Origin: Ruegeria discodermiae | GTDB lineage: Bacteria; Pseudomonadota; Alphaproteobacteria; Rhodobacterales; Rhodobacteraceae | Reading direction: 5' to 3' | DNA length: 64,000 bases | Assembly: GCF_030758345.1 (NCBI RefSeq) | Contig: NZ_JAVAMO010000018.1 | Location: 1-64,000, forward strand | Shown here: one piece after another, positions 48,597 to 57,351 of the stretch | Position numbering within the stretch: the stretch's first letter is position 1 | Layout of the letters: each line of letters starts with the position of its first letter | The notes under the pieces: model-generated | What the model was told of the DNA's origin: nothing | Databases searched by the model: none | The model's input: only the letters and a program-made list of their open reading frames with translations | Position numbers and translations under genes: made by a program

Positions 48597-49952
48597 ATGT
48601 CGCGGCGCAGAAAGCTGTTGATATGGGACGAAAAACCGGGGGGTCGGGCCATCGCACGGGACACGTTGACAGGCAGCCGCATCCGCGAACGACGGATGAT
48701 CAGCGGGTTTCGGCAGGCGGACCTTGCGCGCAAAGTGGGTATTTCCGCCTCGTATCTCAACCTGATCGAGCATAACCGTCGCAGAATCGGCGGCAAGTTG
48801 CTGGTCGATATCGCGAGCGAGCTGCAGGTCGAACCCTCGATGTTGACTGAAGGGGCCGAAGCCGCGCTGATCGCGGCGCTGGGCGAGGCGGCGGCCCAGA
48901 TTGGCCCGATTGCGGCGGAACTGGATCGGGTTGATGAATTTGCCGGGCGCTTTCCCGGCTGGGCCGACGTCGTCGCGCGCCAGCACCGTCGGATCACGAC
49001 GCTGGAACGGACCGTTGTGACCCTATCGGACCGGCTGACGCATGACCCGCTTCTGGCCGCTTCGCTGCATGAATTGCTCTCCACTGCCGCCGCGATCCGG
49101 TCGACCGCCTCGATCTTGGCCGAGCCCGGCGATCTGGAACCGGAATGGCGCGACCGATTCCACCGCAACCTCAATCAGGATGCCGAACGGCTGGCGGAAA
49201 GTTCCAAGGCGCTGGTTGGCTATCTGGATGAAACCGACAGCAGCAGCGCCGACCGCCGCGGGATGCCGCTGGAGCAGGTTGAGGCCTTTGTCGCAGCGCG
49301 CGGCCATCACTTCCCGGAAATCGAGAGCACTGGCGAAGTACCTAGCGATGTACTGGAAGGGCTGGAGAGCGGCGCGGCACGTGCGGTTGGGGCCGGTATC
49401 CTGACGCTCTATGCCACGGACGTCCGAGCCATGCCGCTGCGCGATGTGCTGGATGCGCTGGATGAGCTGGGGCTGGATCCGCTTGGCCTCGCGCGGCGTT
49501 TCGACGTCGATCTGCCCTCGGTGTTCCGCCGCATAGCGACCTTGCCCGAGGACGCGTTGGCCCATGAGGTGGGGCTGGTGCAATGCGACGCGTCTGGCAG
49601 TATCGTCTTCCGCAAGGCAATCTCGGGCTTTGCATTGCCACGGCATGGGGAATCCTGCCCGCTCTGGCCGCTGTTCACTGCGCTCAACCGACCGCTCGTG
49701 CCGATCCGCCGCCGGGTGTCGCAACTGGGGCGTACGGCGGCAGAGTTTGATTGCCTTGCTGTCGCCTGGCCGCAGGAAGTGCCCGGTTTCGATGTGGACC
49801 CCGTTTATCATTCGATCATGCTGATCCTGCCGGTGCCGAGCGATGACGGTGGCCAAGCCGATGCGTTGCCGGTGGGCAGCAGCTGCCGGGTCTGCCCGCG
49901 CCGGGCCTGTGCGGCGCGACGTGAACCATCAATCCTGTCGGAAGAGTTTTGA
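48597..49952 (+). CDS. XRE family regulator of short-chain fatty acyl type (ScfR-like)
   Basis: A 451-residue regulator. The XRE helix-turn-helix at about 24-80 is GSRIRERRMISGFRQADLARKVGISASYLNLIEHNRRRIGG. The long C-terminal part is of the DUF2083 type, with a Cys cluster CRVCPRRAC near the end that may bind metal or a cluster. Relatives such as RamB and MccR/PrpR-like proteins sense short-chain acyl-CoA and control acetate or propionate metabolism. It is divergent from the ABC transporter operon and may control it. The central domain lacks an obvious zinc-peptidase HExxH. Confidence 0.82.
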   Translation: MSRRRKLLIWDEKPGGRAIARDTLTGSRIRERRMISGFRQADLARKVGISASYLNLIEHNRRRIGGKLLVDIASELQVEPSMLTEGAEAALIAALGEAAAQIGPIAAELDRVDEFAGRFPGWADVVARQHRRITTLERTVVTLSDRLTHDPLLAASLHELLSTAAAIRSTASILAEPGDLEPEWRDRFHRNLNQDAERLAESSKALVGYLDETDSSSADRRGMPLEQVEAFVAARGHHFPEIESTGEVPSDVLEGLESGAARAVGAGILTLYATDVRAMPLRDVLDALDELGLDPLGLARRFDVDLPSVFRRIATLPEDALAHEVGLVQCDASGSIVFRKAISGFALPRHGESCPLWPLFTALNRPLVPIRRRVSQLGRTAAEFDCLAVAWPQEVPGFDVDPVYHSIMLILPVPSDDGGQADALPVGSSCRVCPRRACAARREPSILSEEF

Positions 49953-50038
49953 CAGGTCCGTTAAAGCAAGTCTAATCTGGAGCACGCATAACAGACGGGC
50001 ACGGGCCCGATTGCCTTTTTTGGGGAGGAAGGGCCGGA

Positions 50039-50419
50039 ATGAACCGACGTGTTCTTCTGATTGAAGATGAACCGAATATCACTGAGGCGATCCGCTTCCT
50101 GCTCAGCCGCGAAGGCTGGCAGGTGGATACCCACGCCGATGGCTCTGACGCGGTGGAGGTGATCACCTCTGCCGCGCCCGATCTGCTGATCCTGGATGTC
50201 ATGCTGCCGGGCAAGAGCGGCATGGACATCCTCAAGGAGGTGCGCGCGTTGGATGGAATGCAGGACCTGCCAGTTCTGATGCTGACCGCGCGCGGCCAGG
50301 CCCGCGACCGGGACATGGCCGAAAAGGCCGGTGTCAGCCGCTTCATGACCAAGCCGTTTTCCAATGCCGAGGTTCTGACAGCGGTACGCGATCTGCATGC
50401 GCAGGCCAGCCGCCCATGA
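50039..50419 (+). CDS. Single-domain response regulator
   Basis: A 126-residue receiver domain without output domain. The acidic pocket is in LIEDEPN, the phosphoacceptor Asp in LILDVMLPGKSG (about 54), Thr in VLMLTARGQ (about 82) and Lys in FMTKPFS (about 104). AGGAAGGG lies before the ATG. Its stop overlaps the next gene by four bases, and the kinase gene follows, so it is probably phosphorylated by that kinase and acts by protein contact. Confidence 0.92.
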   Translation: MNRRVLLIEDEPNITEAIRFLLSREGWQVDTHADGSDAVEVITSAAPDLLILDVMLPGKSGMDILKEVRALDGMQDLPVLMLTARGQARDRDMAEKAGVSRFMTKPFSNAEVLTAVRDLHAQASRP

Positions 50420-50721
50420 GCGTCGGGCCGGAGAATGAGACCGGCCCGGTCCAGGCGCCTCCGGTGTTTCTGGAAAAACAGAGCTACCGTCGCCGCCGCC
50501 TGAGCGATGCCGCGCGCCTGCTGCCGATCTTCGGCGCACTGCTCTTTGCCATTCCATTGCTCTGGCCTGATGGATCGGGAGAGGGCGGGCAGGTGCCGAT
50601 GTCAGCGGCCATCACCTATATCTTCGGGGTCTGGGCGCTGCTGATCGTGGTCGGGGGACTCTTTGGCATTGCGGCGCGGAGGTGGAGCGGATCTGATCCC
50701 GGCAGTTCGGAGCGCGGCTGA
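50416..50721 (+). CDS. Small two-helix membrane protein
   Basis: A 101-residue protein. A basic segment (KQSYRRRRLSDAARL) precedes two membrane helices (LPIFGALLFAIPLLW and AAITYIFGVWALLIVVGGLFGIAA). It overlaps the response regulator by four bases (ATGA) and the kinase start by one. It recalls the DUF485/DUF4212-like small subunits encoded next to solute symporters, so it may be an accessory subunit of the symporter-kinase; that is an inference from position. Confidence 0.75.
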   Translation: MSVGPENETGPVQAPPVFLEKQSYRRRRLSDAARLLPIFGALLFAIPLLWPDGSGEGGQVPMSAAITYIFGVWALLIVVGGLFGIAARRWSGSDPGSSERG

Positions 50722-53396
50722 TGGCGTCCCTGAACGTGCTCATTCTGGTTTGTCTGGGCTACGTTGTGTTCCTGTTCGGCGTGGCCTTTGCTTCGGATCG
50801 GTTGGCTGCGACTCGGCGCATTCGCTGGCTGCGCTCGCCGCTGATCTACACCTTATCGCTTTCGATCTACTGTACCGCCTGGACGTTTTATGGGGCGGTT
50901 GGCTACGCCGCGCGCAGTGGGCTGGAATTTGTGACCATCTATTTGGGGCCAACCCTGGTGATGATCGGCTGGTGGTGGGGTCTACGCAAACTGGTGCGAG
51001 TGGGGCGCAGCCAGCGGGTAACCTCGATCGCTGACCTGATCTCCTCGCGCTTTGGCAAATCGAACCTGCTGGCGATCTGCGTAACGGTATTGGCGGTTAT
51101 CGCCGTGACGCCCTATATCGCACTGCAATTGCAATCGATCACGCTGTCCTTCTCGATCTTTGCCGAGGGCGACCCTGAAAGCTTCTATCGCGAAGGCTCC
51201 AGTGCCTTCTGGGTGGCGGCGGGGCTTGCAGTCTTTGCGATCCTCTTTGGCACGCGCAATCTGGACGCCAACGAGCGCCACCACGGGGTTGTGACCGCCA
51301 TCGCGATTGAGGCGGTTGTCAAACTGCTGGCCCTGCTGGCCGTCGGCGTTTTTGTCGTCTGGGGGATTGGCGGCGGGATTGATCCGATATTGCAGCGTAT
51401 CGACCAATCGGAGATCGGGACTTGGACCATCGACAAAGGGCGCTGGGCGACGATCACTTTTCTTGCGGCGGCGGCCTTTGTCTGCCTGCCGCGCATGTTT
51501 CAGGTCATGGTGGTCGAAAACGATGACGAGCGCCATCTGCGCATGGCGGCCTGGGCCTTTCCGCTTTACCTGCTGCTGATGAGCCTGTTTGTCGTGCCCA
51601 TCGCGGTAGTGGGGCTGGACCTGATGCCCGAGGGATCGAACCCCGATCTGTTCGTGCTGACCATTCCGCTGGCGCAGGGCGAGGGCGGGCTGGCCATGCT
51701 GGCGTTTTTGGGTGGCTTTTCTTCCGCCACCTCGATGGTGATCGTGGCGGCGATGGCGCTATCGACCATGGTATCGAACCACATCGTGATGCCGATCTGG
51801 CTCTATTCACAGGGCCGTGGGGCCTCGGTCTCGGGGGATGTGCGCAACATTGTCCTGTTTTCGCGCCGAGTGTCGATCGCTGTGATCATGGCGCTGGGCT
51901 ATTTCTATTTCGTCTTCACCGGTGGCGGCGCGCTGGCCTCGATCGGGCTGATTGCTTTTGCCGGGATCGCGCAGATCCTGCCGGCGCTGGTCGGCGGTTT
52001 GTTTTGGCGCGGTGCAACCCGGACAGGGGCGCTGGTGGGACTCACCATTGGGTTCCTGCTCTGGCTCTATACGCTGCTCTTGCCCGGCATCGGCAGCGGG
52101 CTGCTGTCCGAAAGCGTAATGACAAACGGTCTCTTTGGCTGGCACTGGCTGCGGCCTGATGCGCTTTTTGGCATCACCGGGTTGGACCCGACCGTACATT
52201 CGGTGATGTGGTCGCTGTCGCTCAACACTGTGGCGTTCTGTTTGGTATCACTGTTGAGCTTTCCCAGCCCGCTCGAACGGCTGCAGGGCGCGCAATTTGT
52301 CAACGTGTTCGACCATTCCGCCGGTCCGCGCGGCTGGACCGGATCGGTGGCGCAGAGCGAAGACCTGATGATCATGTCCCAGCGTATTCTGGGTGCGCGC
52401 GAGGCGCAGGAGTTCTTTCATGCCGAAGCCCTGCAGCAAGGCGGGCGCGGCGTCCTGCCCGACCCTACACCGGCCTTTCTGGAACGGCTGGAACGCGAGC
52501 TTGGCGGCTCGGTCGGGGCGGCTGCGGCTCATGCGATGATCGGGCAGATTGTCGGTGGGTCATCGGTTTCGGTGCAGGACCTGCTGGCGGTTGCAGATGA
52601 ATCGGCGCAACTGATGGAGTATTCCAGTCAGCTAGAGGCCAAATCCTCGGAACTCAGCCGCACGGCGCACAAACTGCGCGAAGCCAACGAAAAGCTGACC
52701 CAGATCTCGCTGCAAAAGGACGCGTTTCTCAGTCAGGTCAGTCATGAATTGCGCACGCCCATGACCTCGATCCGCGCCTTTTCCGAGATATTGCGCGACA
52801 CGGACGGGCTGCTGCCAGAGGACAAGACCCGCTATGCCACGATCATCCATGACGAGGCGCTGCGCCTGACACGGCTGCTGGACGATCTGCTGGATCTGAG
52901 TGTTCTTGAAAGCGGTCAGGTCAGCCTGAACCTACGCGATGGGCGGCTGGATGCGGTGCTGGACCGCGCCCTTGATTCGGCGCTGGCAGGCTCCACGGGC
53001 AAGCTGGTGGTGAAGCGCCAGAAATCCACCGAGCGCATTGCGCTGCGCTCCGATCTGGATCGGCTGGGGCAGGTCTTTATCAATCTGATCTCGAATGCGC
53101 AGAAATATTGCGACGCGCGCGATCCGGTGCTGACGATCTCGGTTCACGACGTGGGAGGTCAGGTGGTTGTCGATTTCATTGATAATGGCAGCGGCATCCC
53201 GACACAGGCACAATCGATGGTGTTCGAGAAATTTGCCAGGGTAAGTTCCGAGAAAGCTGGCGGCGCGGGGCTGGGTCTGGCGATCTGCCGCGAGATCATG
53301 CAGCGGCTTGGTGGCAACGTGACCTATCTGACCGGGCAAAGCGGCGCCGCGTTTCGGGTGAGCCTGGCGACCAATCAGGAAATGGCCGCCGAATAG
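50721..53396 (+). CDS. Sodium:solute symporter-histidine kinase hybrid
   Basis: An 891-residue protein. Residues about 1-500 are a sodium:solute symporter-like membrane domain with some 13 helices (for example YVVFLFGVAFASDRLA and FLGGFSSATSMVIVAAMALSTM). A linker with a coiled coil (SQLEAKSSELSRTAHKLREANEKL) follows. HisKA has the phospho-acceptor His 675 in SQVSHELRTPMTSIRAFSEIL, and HATPase_c has NLISNAQKYC, DNGSGIP and GAGLGLAI. This is the CrbS/CbrA class, in which the symporter half senses or carries a nutrient such as acetate or histidine. Overlaps with the two preceding genes indicate one translational unit. Confidence 0.92.
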   Translation: MASLNVLILVCLGYVVFLFGVAFASDRLAATRRIRWLRSPLIYTLSLSIYCTAWTFYGAVGYAARSGLEFVTIYLGPTLVMIGWWWGLRKLVRVGRSQRVTSIADLISSRFGKSNLLAICVTVLAVIAVTPYIALQLQSITLSFSIFAEGDPESFYREGSSAFWVAAGLAVFAILFGTRNLDANERHHGVVTAIAIEAVVKLLALLAVGVFVVWGIGGGIDPILQRIDQSEIGTWTIDKGRWATITFLAAAAFVCLPRMFQVMVVENDDERHLRMAAWAFPLYLLLMSLFVVPIAVVGLDLMPEGSNPDLFVLTIPLAQGEGGLAMLAFLGGFSSATSMVIVAAMALSTMVSNHIVMPIWLYSQGRGASVSGDVRNIVLFSRRVSIAVIMALGYFYFVFTGGGALASIGLIAFAGIAQILPALVGGLFWRGATRTGALVGLTIGFLLWLYTLLLPGIGSGLLSESVMTNGLFGWHWLRPDALFGITGLDPTVHSVMWSLSLNTVAFCLVSLLSFPSPLERLQGAQFVNVFDHSAGPRGWTGSVAQSEDLMIMSQRILGAREAQEFFHAEALQQGGRGVLPDPTPAFLERLERELGGSVGAAAAHAMIGQIVGGSSVSVQDLLAVADESAQLMEYSSQLEAKSSELSRTAHKLREANEKLTQISLQKDAFLSQVSHELRTPMTSIRAFSEILRDTDGLLPEDKTRYATIIHDEALRLTRLLDDLLDLSVLESGQVSLNLRDGRLDAVLDRALDSALAGSTGKLVVKRQKSTERIALRSDLDRLGQVFINLISNAQKYCDARDPVLTISVHDVGGQVVVDFIDNGSGIPTQAQSMVFEKFARVSSEKAGGAGLGLAICREIMQRLGGNVTYLTGQSGAAFRVSLATNQEMAAE

Positions 53397-53470
53397 GGCG
53401 GGCGTAAGGGTTTGGTAAGGCGTTCTGCCTAAACCGGTGTCATGGCGCAGTCGGACAGGCAGACGATCCC

Positions 53471-54538
53471 GTGAACTCAGAGGCCCGCAATGTGGATTCC
53501 GCGATGGCGCGCAAGATCGCGCAGTCGGGGCAGGGTGCGGTGCAATCCACCCGCCCGCTGCTGCGGGCCCTGCGGCGCGGGCTGGCGCAGGCTTCGGCGC
53601 ATGTTGCAGGCCCGGCGATGGCGGTGATCGGTGCTACCGAGAACAGGTTTCCCCGCGATCTGCTTTCCACCCATCTGGAAGAGCAGCGGTTGATGCTTGT
53701 GCTGGGGGAACCCGGTGGTCTGACAGCGGCGATTTGTGTCGACCGCCAGGCAACCGCCGCGATGATCCGCTATCAGACCATCGGCGAAGTTGGATCACAG
53801 CCGCCCGATGAGCGGCCCTTCACCGAAACGGATGCCGCGCTTCTTGCGCCGCTGGCTGAGCAGGTTCTGGTAGAAGCGGGGGCGCTGCTGGGGGAGGCCG
53901 AGGAGTGGTTGTGTTTGCAGAGATACAGGTTCGAAAGCCGACAGAAAAAGATTTCGGATCTGGTGCTGGCCATGGGGCAGGAACATTATCGGCTATGTGA
54001 TCTGGTCGTTGATATCGGACATGGGGCTTGCCAGGGCCAGATCACGGTGGTTTTGCCGGACGAGGTGGAAGAGCAGGACGCCCAGCCAAGCGAGGCCGCA
54101 TCACAGCCTGCGGGACTGGAGCGTAATTTCGGGCTGATGCGGACCGAGTTGCGGGCGGTGCTGACCCGGTTGCACGTGCCGCTTTCTGTTTTGTCTGGGT
54201 TGAAGCCGGGCGACACGCTGCCACTGGAGTCCTGCCCGTTGGATGAGGCGGAACTGCTGACGATCGACGGGCGGGCCCTTGCGCGGGCGCGTTTGGGCCA
54301 GTGCCGGGGCATGCGCGCGCTACGGCTGAACGAGACATCACCCGAGCCCTATAGCAACCCCACGGATGTTGAGGTTTTCGATGATTTGTCGCAGCCCGCG
54401 CAGGATGCGCCCGTGCCGACTGCCATCACGCCACCATCGACAGAACCGGTTCTACAAGAAGCAATCGGACCCGCCCGGCAGGAGGGGGTACGCCCTGGCA
54501 CCGACATCGCCTCGATGCCTCAATCACCGCAAGGATGA
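53471..54538 (+). CDS. FliM/FliN family flagellar switch-like protein
   Basis: A 355-residue protein. The C-terminal third carries an SPOA (FliM/FliN C-terminal) domain: RAVLTRLHVPLSVLSGLKPGDTLPLESCPLDEAELLTIDGRALARARLGQ. The middle (about 50-200) resembles the FliM core (LLAPLAEQVLVEAGALLGEAEEWLC). A disordered Pro/Glu tail ends it. It starts at a GTG and no other flagellar genes are adjacent. A switch role is likely from the family, but it could be a diverged secretion-system C-ring protein. Confidence 0.8.
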   Translation: MNSEARNVDSAMARKIAQSGQGAVQSTRPLLRALRRGLAQASAHVAGPAMAVIGATENRFPRDLLSTHLEEQRLMLVLGEPGGLTAAICVDRQATAAMIRYQTIGEVGSQPPDERPFTETDAALLAPLAEQVLVEAGALLGEAEEWLCLQRYRFESRQKKISDLVLAMGQEHYRLCDLVVDIGHGACQGQITVVLPDEVEEQDAQPSEAASQPAGLERNFGLMRTELRAVLTRLHVPLSVLSGLKPGDTLPLESCPLDEAELLTIDGRALARARLGQCRGMRALRLNETSPEPYSNPTDVEVFDDLSQPAQDAPVPTAITPPSTEPVLQEAIGPARQEGVRPGTDIASMPQSPQG

Positions 54539-54561
54539 CAAGTCCGCGCCTAGCTCCGAGC

Positions 54562-55002
54562 TTAGCTGGTTTCAGACGCCGCTTGGCTCAGCGCCTCAAG
54601 CGTCGGTCGCAGCCCGTCAAGCTGATAGCCCGCGCTTTGGATCTGCGACAGAATCTCGTCAGGGCTGCGCGACGGGCACTGCCCCAGGGCCCAGACCACC
54701 GAACAGCGCGTGCCCGAGGCGCAATAGGCCAGAACCGGGCCGGTACTTGCCTCGGCCAGCGCCATTTGCTGCGCGACATTCTCTGGCGTCATGGTCTGGT
54801 GGGTCAGTTCCAACACCTCGAATTCCAGACCGGCGGCGTGTACGGCTTCGGCAATTGCGTCGGCTTGATGGCTGGGCGGAACCTCGATATCAGGGCGGTT
54901 GCAGATGACGCGGGTAAAGCCCGCTTCGGCGATGGCTGGCACGTCCTCGACCGAGATCTGTGGCGAGACGGCGTAGCGCGGTGTGATAGGTCGAATATCC
55001 AT
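54562..55002 (-). CDS. TIGR01244/DUF442 family phosphatase
   Basis: A 146-residue small dual-specificity-phosphatase-like protein. MDIRPITPRYAVSPQISVEDVPAIAEAGFTRVICNRPD is the family N-terminus, and the active-site loop is VLAYCASGTRCSVVWAL (C-x4-R). Members occur alone or fused to beta-lactamase-like sulphide oxidation proteins. It is convergent with the FliM-like gene, 23 bases apart. Confidence 0.88.
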   Translation of the reverse strand: MDIRPITPRYAVSPQISVEDVPAIAEAGFTRVICNRPDIEVPPSHQADAIAEAVHAAGLEFEVLELTHQTMTPENVAQQMALAEASTGPVLAYCASGTRCSVVWALGQCPSRSPDEILSQIQSAGYQLDGLRPTLEALSQAASETS

Positions 55003-55346
55003 GGCCCGTTCCTATGCCGCAGCGACCCGTCTGTCCAGCCGATGGACATTGTGGCCCCACTCCGCGAGGAACTAGACGATCACGTCGCATCCGTTCTGCG
55101 CTCGCCTGAATTTACCTGTGCTTCATGTTTTTTAATCAGCAGGAAAACGCGGCGATTCACCTTTTTTGATCACAATCAAGGTGCGCTCCGACCAGAAATG
55201 CCAGAATACGAGGCGTGAGCACAAAAAGCTGCCGATTTCTTTGGCCATAGGGTGTGTTTTGCATAAAATGCGGCCAAAAAGCCTTCGGTTTTTCTTCACG
55301 TTGTTACAATTCTGGGTAGAATGTTGCTCATAAGGGAGGACCAAAA

Positions 55347-55562
55347 ATGACTGCTCAAGACTTGATGTTGGAAGCGGAACGTCTCGAAAAGAAGATCGCA
55401 GGGGAATCCTTTGATGGCCGCCTGCGCCTGCAGCCCGCGCTTCATGCGGTGATCCGTCGGCTTGCCGAGGAGGGTGCCAGTGTGCCGAAGCGCCTGCGCC
55501 GCCTCGACGCGCATCTGTGCGATGAACTGATCGAATCCCGTTTCGACAATATGCCCATCTGA
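55347..55562 (+). CDS. Small hypothetical protein
   Basis: A 71-residue soluble, helical, charged protein (TAQDLMLEAERLEKKIAG ... VPKRLRRLDAHLCDELIESRFDNMPI). AAGGGAGG eight bases before the ATG is a strong ribosome site. It is preceded by a 340-base stretch with AT-rich sequence likely to hold its promoter. Family not recognised. Confidence 0.65.
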   Translation: MTAQDLMLEAERLEKKIAGESFDGRLRLQPALHAVIRRLAEEGASVPKRLRRLDAHLCDELIESRFDNMPI

Positions 55563-55585
55563 CCAGATCGGCCCCAGCCAGGCAA

Positions 55586-55804
55586 TCAGCCCAGCGAGAT
55601 GCCGACGATAACCGCCATCAGACCAAAGACCGACAGAAACAGCGCGCCAAGGTTCCAGGGCAATACCGCCTGAACTGCGGCGCGTAATTCGTCGTCGCTC
55701 AGCCCCGACCGGCGGGCCTTATGCACGCGCAGGATACACCAGACGAGGCCAGCCAACCCGGCCAGCGAAAGAGCTGTTCCTGCCCAAACGATGATATCGA
55801 ACAT
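55586..55804 (-). CDS. Small membrane protein
   Basis: A 72-residue protein with two membrane helices: FDIIVWAGTALSLAGLAGLVWCILRV and LGALFLSVFGLMAVIVGI. A charged cytoplasmic loop lies between them (HKARRSGLSDDELRAAVQ). The ATG at 55804 is preferred; sequence upstream in frame is not protein-like. No function assigned. It is convergent with the preceding small gene. Confidence 0.7.
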   Translation of the reverse strand: MFDIIVWAGTALSLAGLAGLVWCILRVHKARRSGLSDDELRAAVQAVLPWNLGALFLSVFGLMAVIVGISLG

Positions 55805-55960
55805 GGATGCCTCGCGCCTGTCGTTTCTGGCCGCAGGGGTTAGCGGATCAATGCGCCGGGTGCAACCGTCCGCGCAGGCACCAAAGGGTGCTTGCGGCAG
55901 ATGCGGTGGCGCGCTATCCCGCCCCTCGCACCTCAATTGCATCCCGATGGAGAGATACTG

Positions 55961-56221
55961 ATGGACGAGTCCCAGGCCGAAGCCAACTACCGCGTAACCG
56001 CAGGCGAACTGCGCCAGTTCATCGAACGGTTCGAGCGGCTGGAGGCCGAGAAAAAGGACATCGCCGAGCAGCAGAAAGAGGTCATGGCCGAAGCCAAGGC
56101 GCGGGGCTATGACACCAAGGTGATGCGTAAGGTAATCGCGCTGCGCAAGCGCGACAAGGATGACATCGCCGAAGAAGAAGCGGTGTTGGAGATGTACAAA
56201 GAAGCGCTGGGCATGACCTGA
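55961..56221 (+). CDS. gapR: GapR nucleoid-associated protein (DUF2312)
   Basis: An 86-residue DUF2312 protein with the family signature LRQFIERFERLEAEKKDIAEQQKEVMAEAKARGYDTKVMRKVIALRKRDKDDIAEEEAVLEMYKEAL. In Caulobacter, GapR is an essential protein that clamps overtwisted DNA ahead of replication and transcription and stimulates topoisomerases. Length and charge match. The start MDESQAEANYRV is the conserved N-terminus. Confidence 0.93.
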   Translation: MDESQAEANYRVTAGELRQFIERFERLEAEKKDIAEQQKEVMAEAKARGYDTKVMRKVIALRKRDKDDIAEEEAVLEMYKEALGMT

Positions 56222-56943
56222 AGCCCCTTCATAGACGAGGTGCCATCGAAATGGCGCGATAGTCTGTTAAATGGTGGAGTGCAGTAACGTGAGCCAAGAA
56301 TTGAGACGCAGAGCGGCCAGCTTGAGCTAGGTTTTCACATATCGCAGCCCTGGCTGGTCGAGCGGGTGTTTTGGGCCCGATCCTTGATGGGGTGCACATG
56401 TATTGGCATCAATCGATCTCGACGGCCTCCCAGCGACTCGCCCCGCTTGGCTCGGATACTTCTGCAATTTAGCTAAAGTCGTAGCCGAAGGCGCTCAAGA
56501 TTTGCGCAATCCAGCACTATGAGCCGTCGTTAGCGCGCTAAATCATGAGTTTTACCAACATTAGGGTAGAAACAGCGTCAAGCTCTCGACACCTTTCCAA
56601 CAAGGCCGCACGCTTTTTGGTTTTTCTTGCTGCCCCTCCCCGGTGGGCCCTTTTTTGATTTCCGTGCGGCCTTACGACGCCCAAAAACCAAGACGCTCTT
56701 CAAACTCTCGCTGCGTTTGTTTCCCACCTTTGCGCGCCTGCAGTCGTCACCCGACAAATCCAATCTAGTTCAAACTGATATCGCGCGGGACCCCGCAAAG
56801 GAGAGCGGGCACCAAATGCCCTGTGGCGAAGGTTAACGAAAGTTACTCCAACGGACATCGCCACAACAACTCTCATGTCCATTTTGAAGGGCATCGATAG
56901 CCACTAGCACCAGCTAGTCGCGCAGAGCAGGAGAACGAGCGAA
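56222..56943. other. Intergenic stretch with an inverted repeat, no gene recognised
   Basis: About 720 bases of mixed composition between gapR and the NHLP-type precursor. No coding frame is convincing. A 61-codon basic frame on the minus strand (56763-56578) spans the inverted repeat and has no ribosome site. The last 100 bases should contain the promoter of the precursor gene. Confidence 0.5.
56602..56673. repeat. 11-bp perfect inverted repeat with 50-bp spacer
   Basis: AAGGCCGCACG (56602-56612) and CGTGCGGCCTT (56663-56673) are exact complements. The spacer holds T-rich runs, including TTTTTT. It may be a stem or the ends of a decayed small element. Confidence 0.5.
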
Positions 56944-57279
56944 ATGTCGAAGGGCCTCGAACAGATTGATCGATTGGAAGACCTCTATGCACGGGCATGG
57001 AATGATGCCGAATTTGCGGAGCGTCTAAAGTCCGATCCCAATAGCGCGCTTTCAGAATACCTCGGAGCTGTTCCAGAAAACGTTAGCATTCGTGTGCTTC
57101 AGGATACTGAAGACACAAGGTATATTTGCATCCCCAGCGCGCCGACCGAGTGCGAGGTCTCAGAAGGCGACTTGCTTGATGTGCAGGGCGGAACGAGCCC
57201 AATCTGTTTTGGGGCCGCAGTCTCGGTATTTATGACCGTGGTTATCTCGGTCGGAGCAACGACCGAAGACCGTTCCTAA
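56944..57279 (+). CDS. NHLP-type RiPP precursor peptide
   Basis: A 111-residue protein with a nitrile-hydratase-like leader (NHLP/TOMM propeptide family). The leader text ARAWNDAEFAERLKSDPNSALSEYLG, then ENVSIRVLQDTEDTRYICIP and VSEGDLLDVQGG, follows the family closely. The double Gly at 82-83 marks the expected cleavage by a C39-type peptidase. The 28-residue core is TSPICFGAAVSVFMTVVISV plus GATTEDRS, hydrophobic with one Cys and several Thr/Ser. No cyclodehydratase, lanthionine synthetase, radical SAM enzyme or exporter gene is within the window, so it is an orphan precursor. GGAG ten bases before the ATG supports the start. Confidence 0.8.
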   Translation: MSKGLEQIDRLEDLYARAWNDAEFAERLKSDPNSALSEYLGAVPENVSIRVLQDTEDTRYICIPSAPTECEVSEGDLLDVQGGTSPICFGAAVSVFMTVVISVGATTEDRS

Positions 57280-57351
57280 ACGTCGCGTGCCTCGCGTGGC
57301 AGACGAAAGCGAATAGTCGACCGCCACATTTGGTCTATTGCGGCTAGCGGC

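Noticed and set aside
56578-56763. 61-codon basic frame across the inverted repeat
   Set aside because: It spans a repeat-rich segment, lacks a ribosome site and resembles no known protein.
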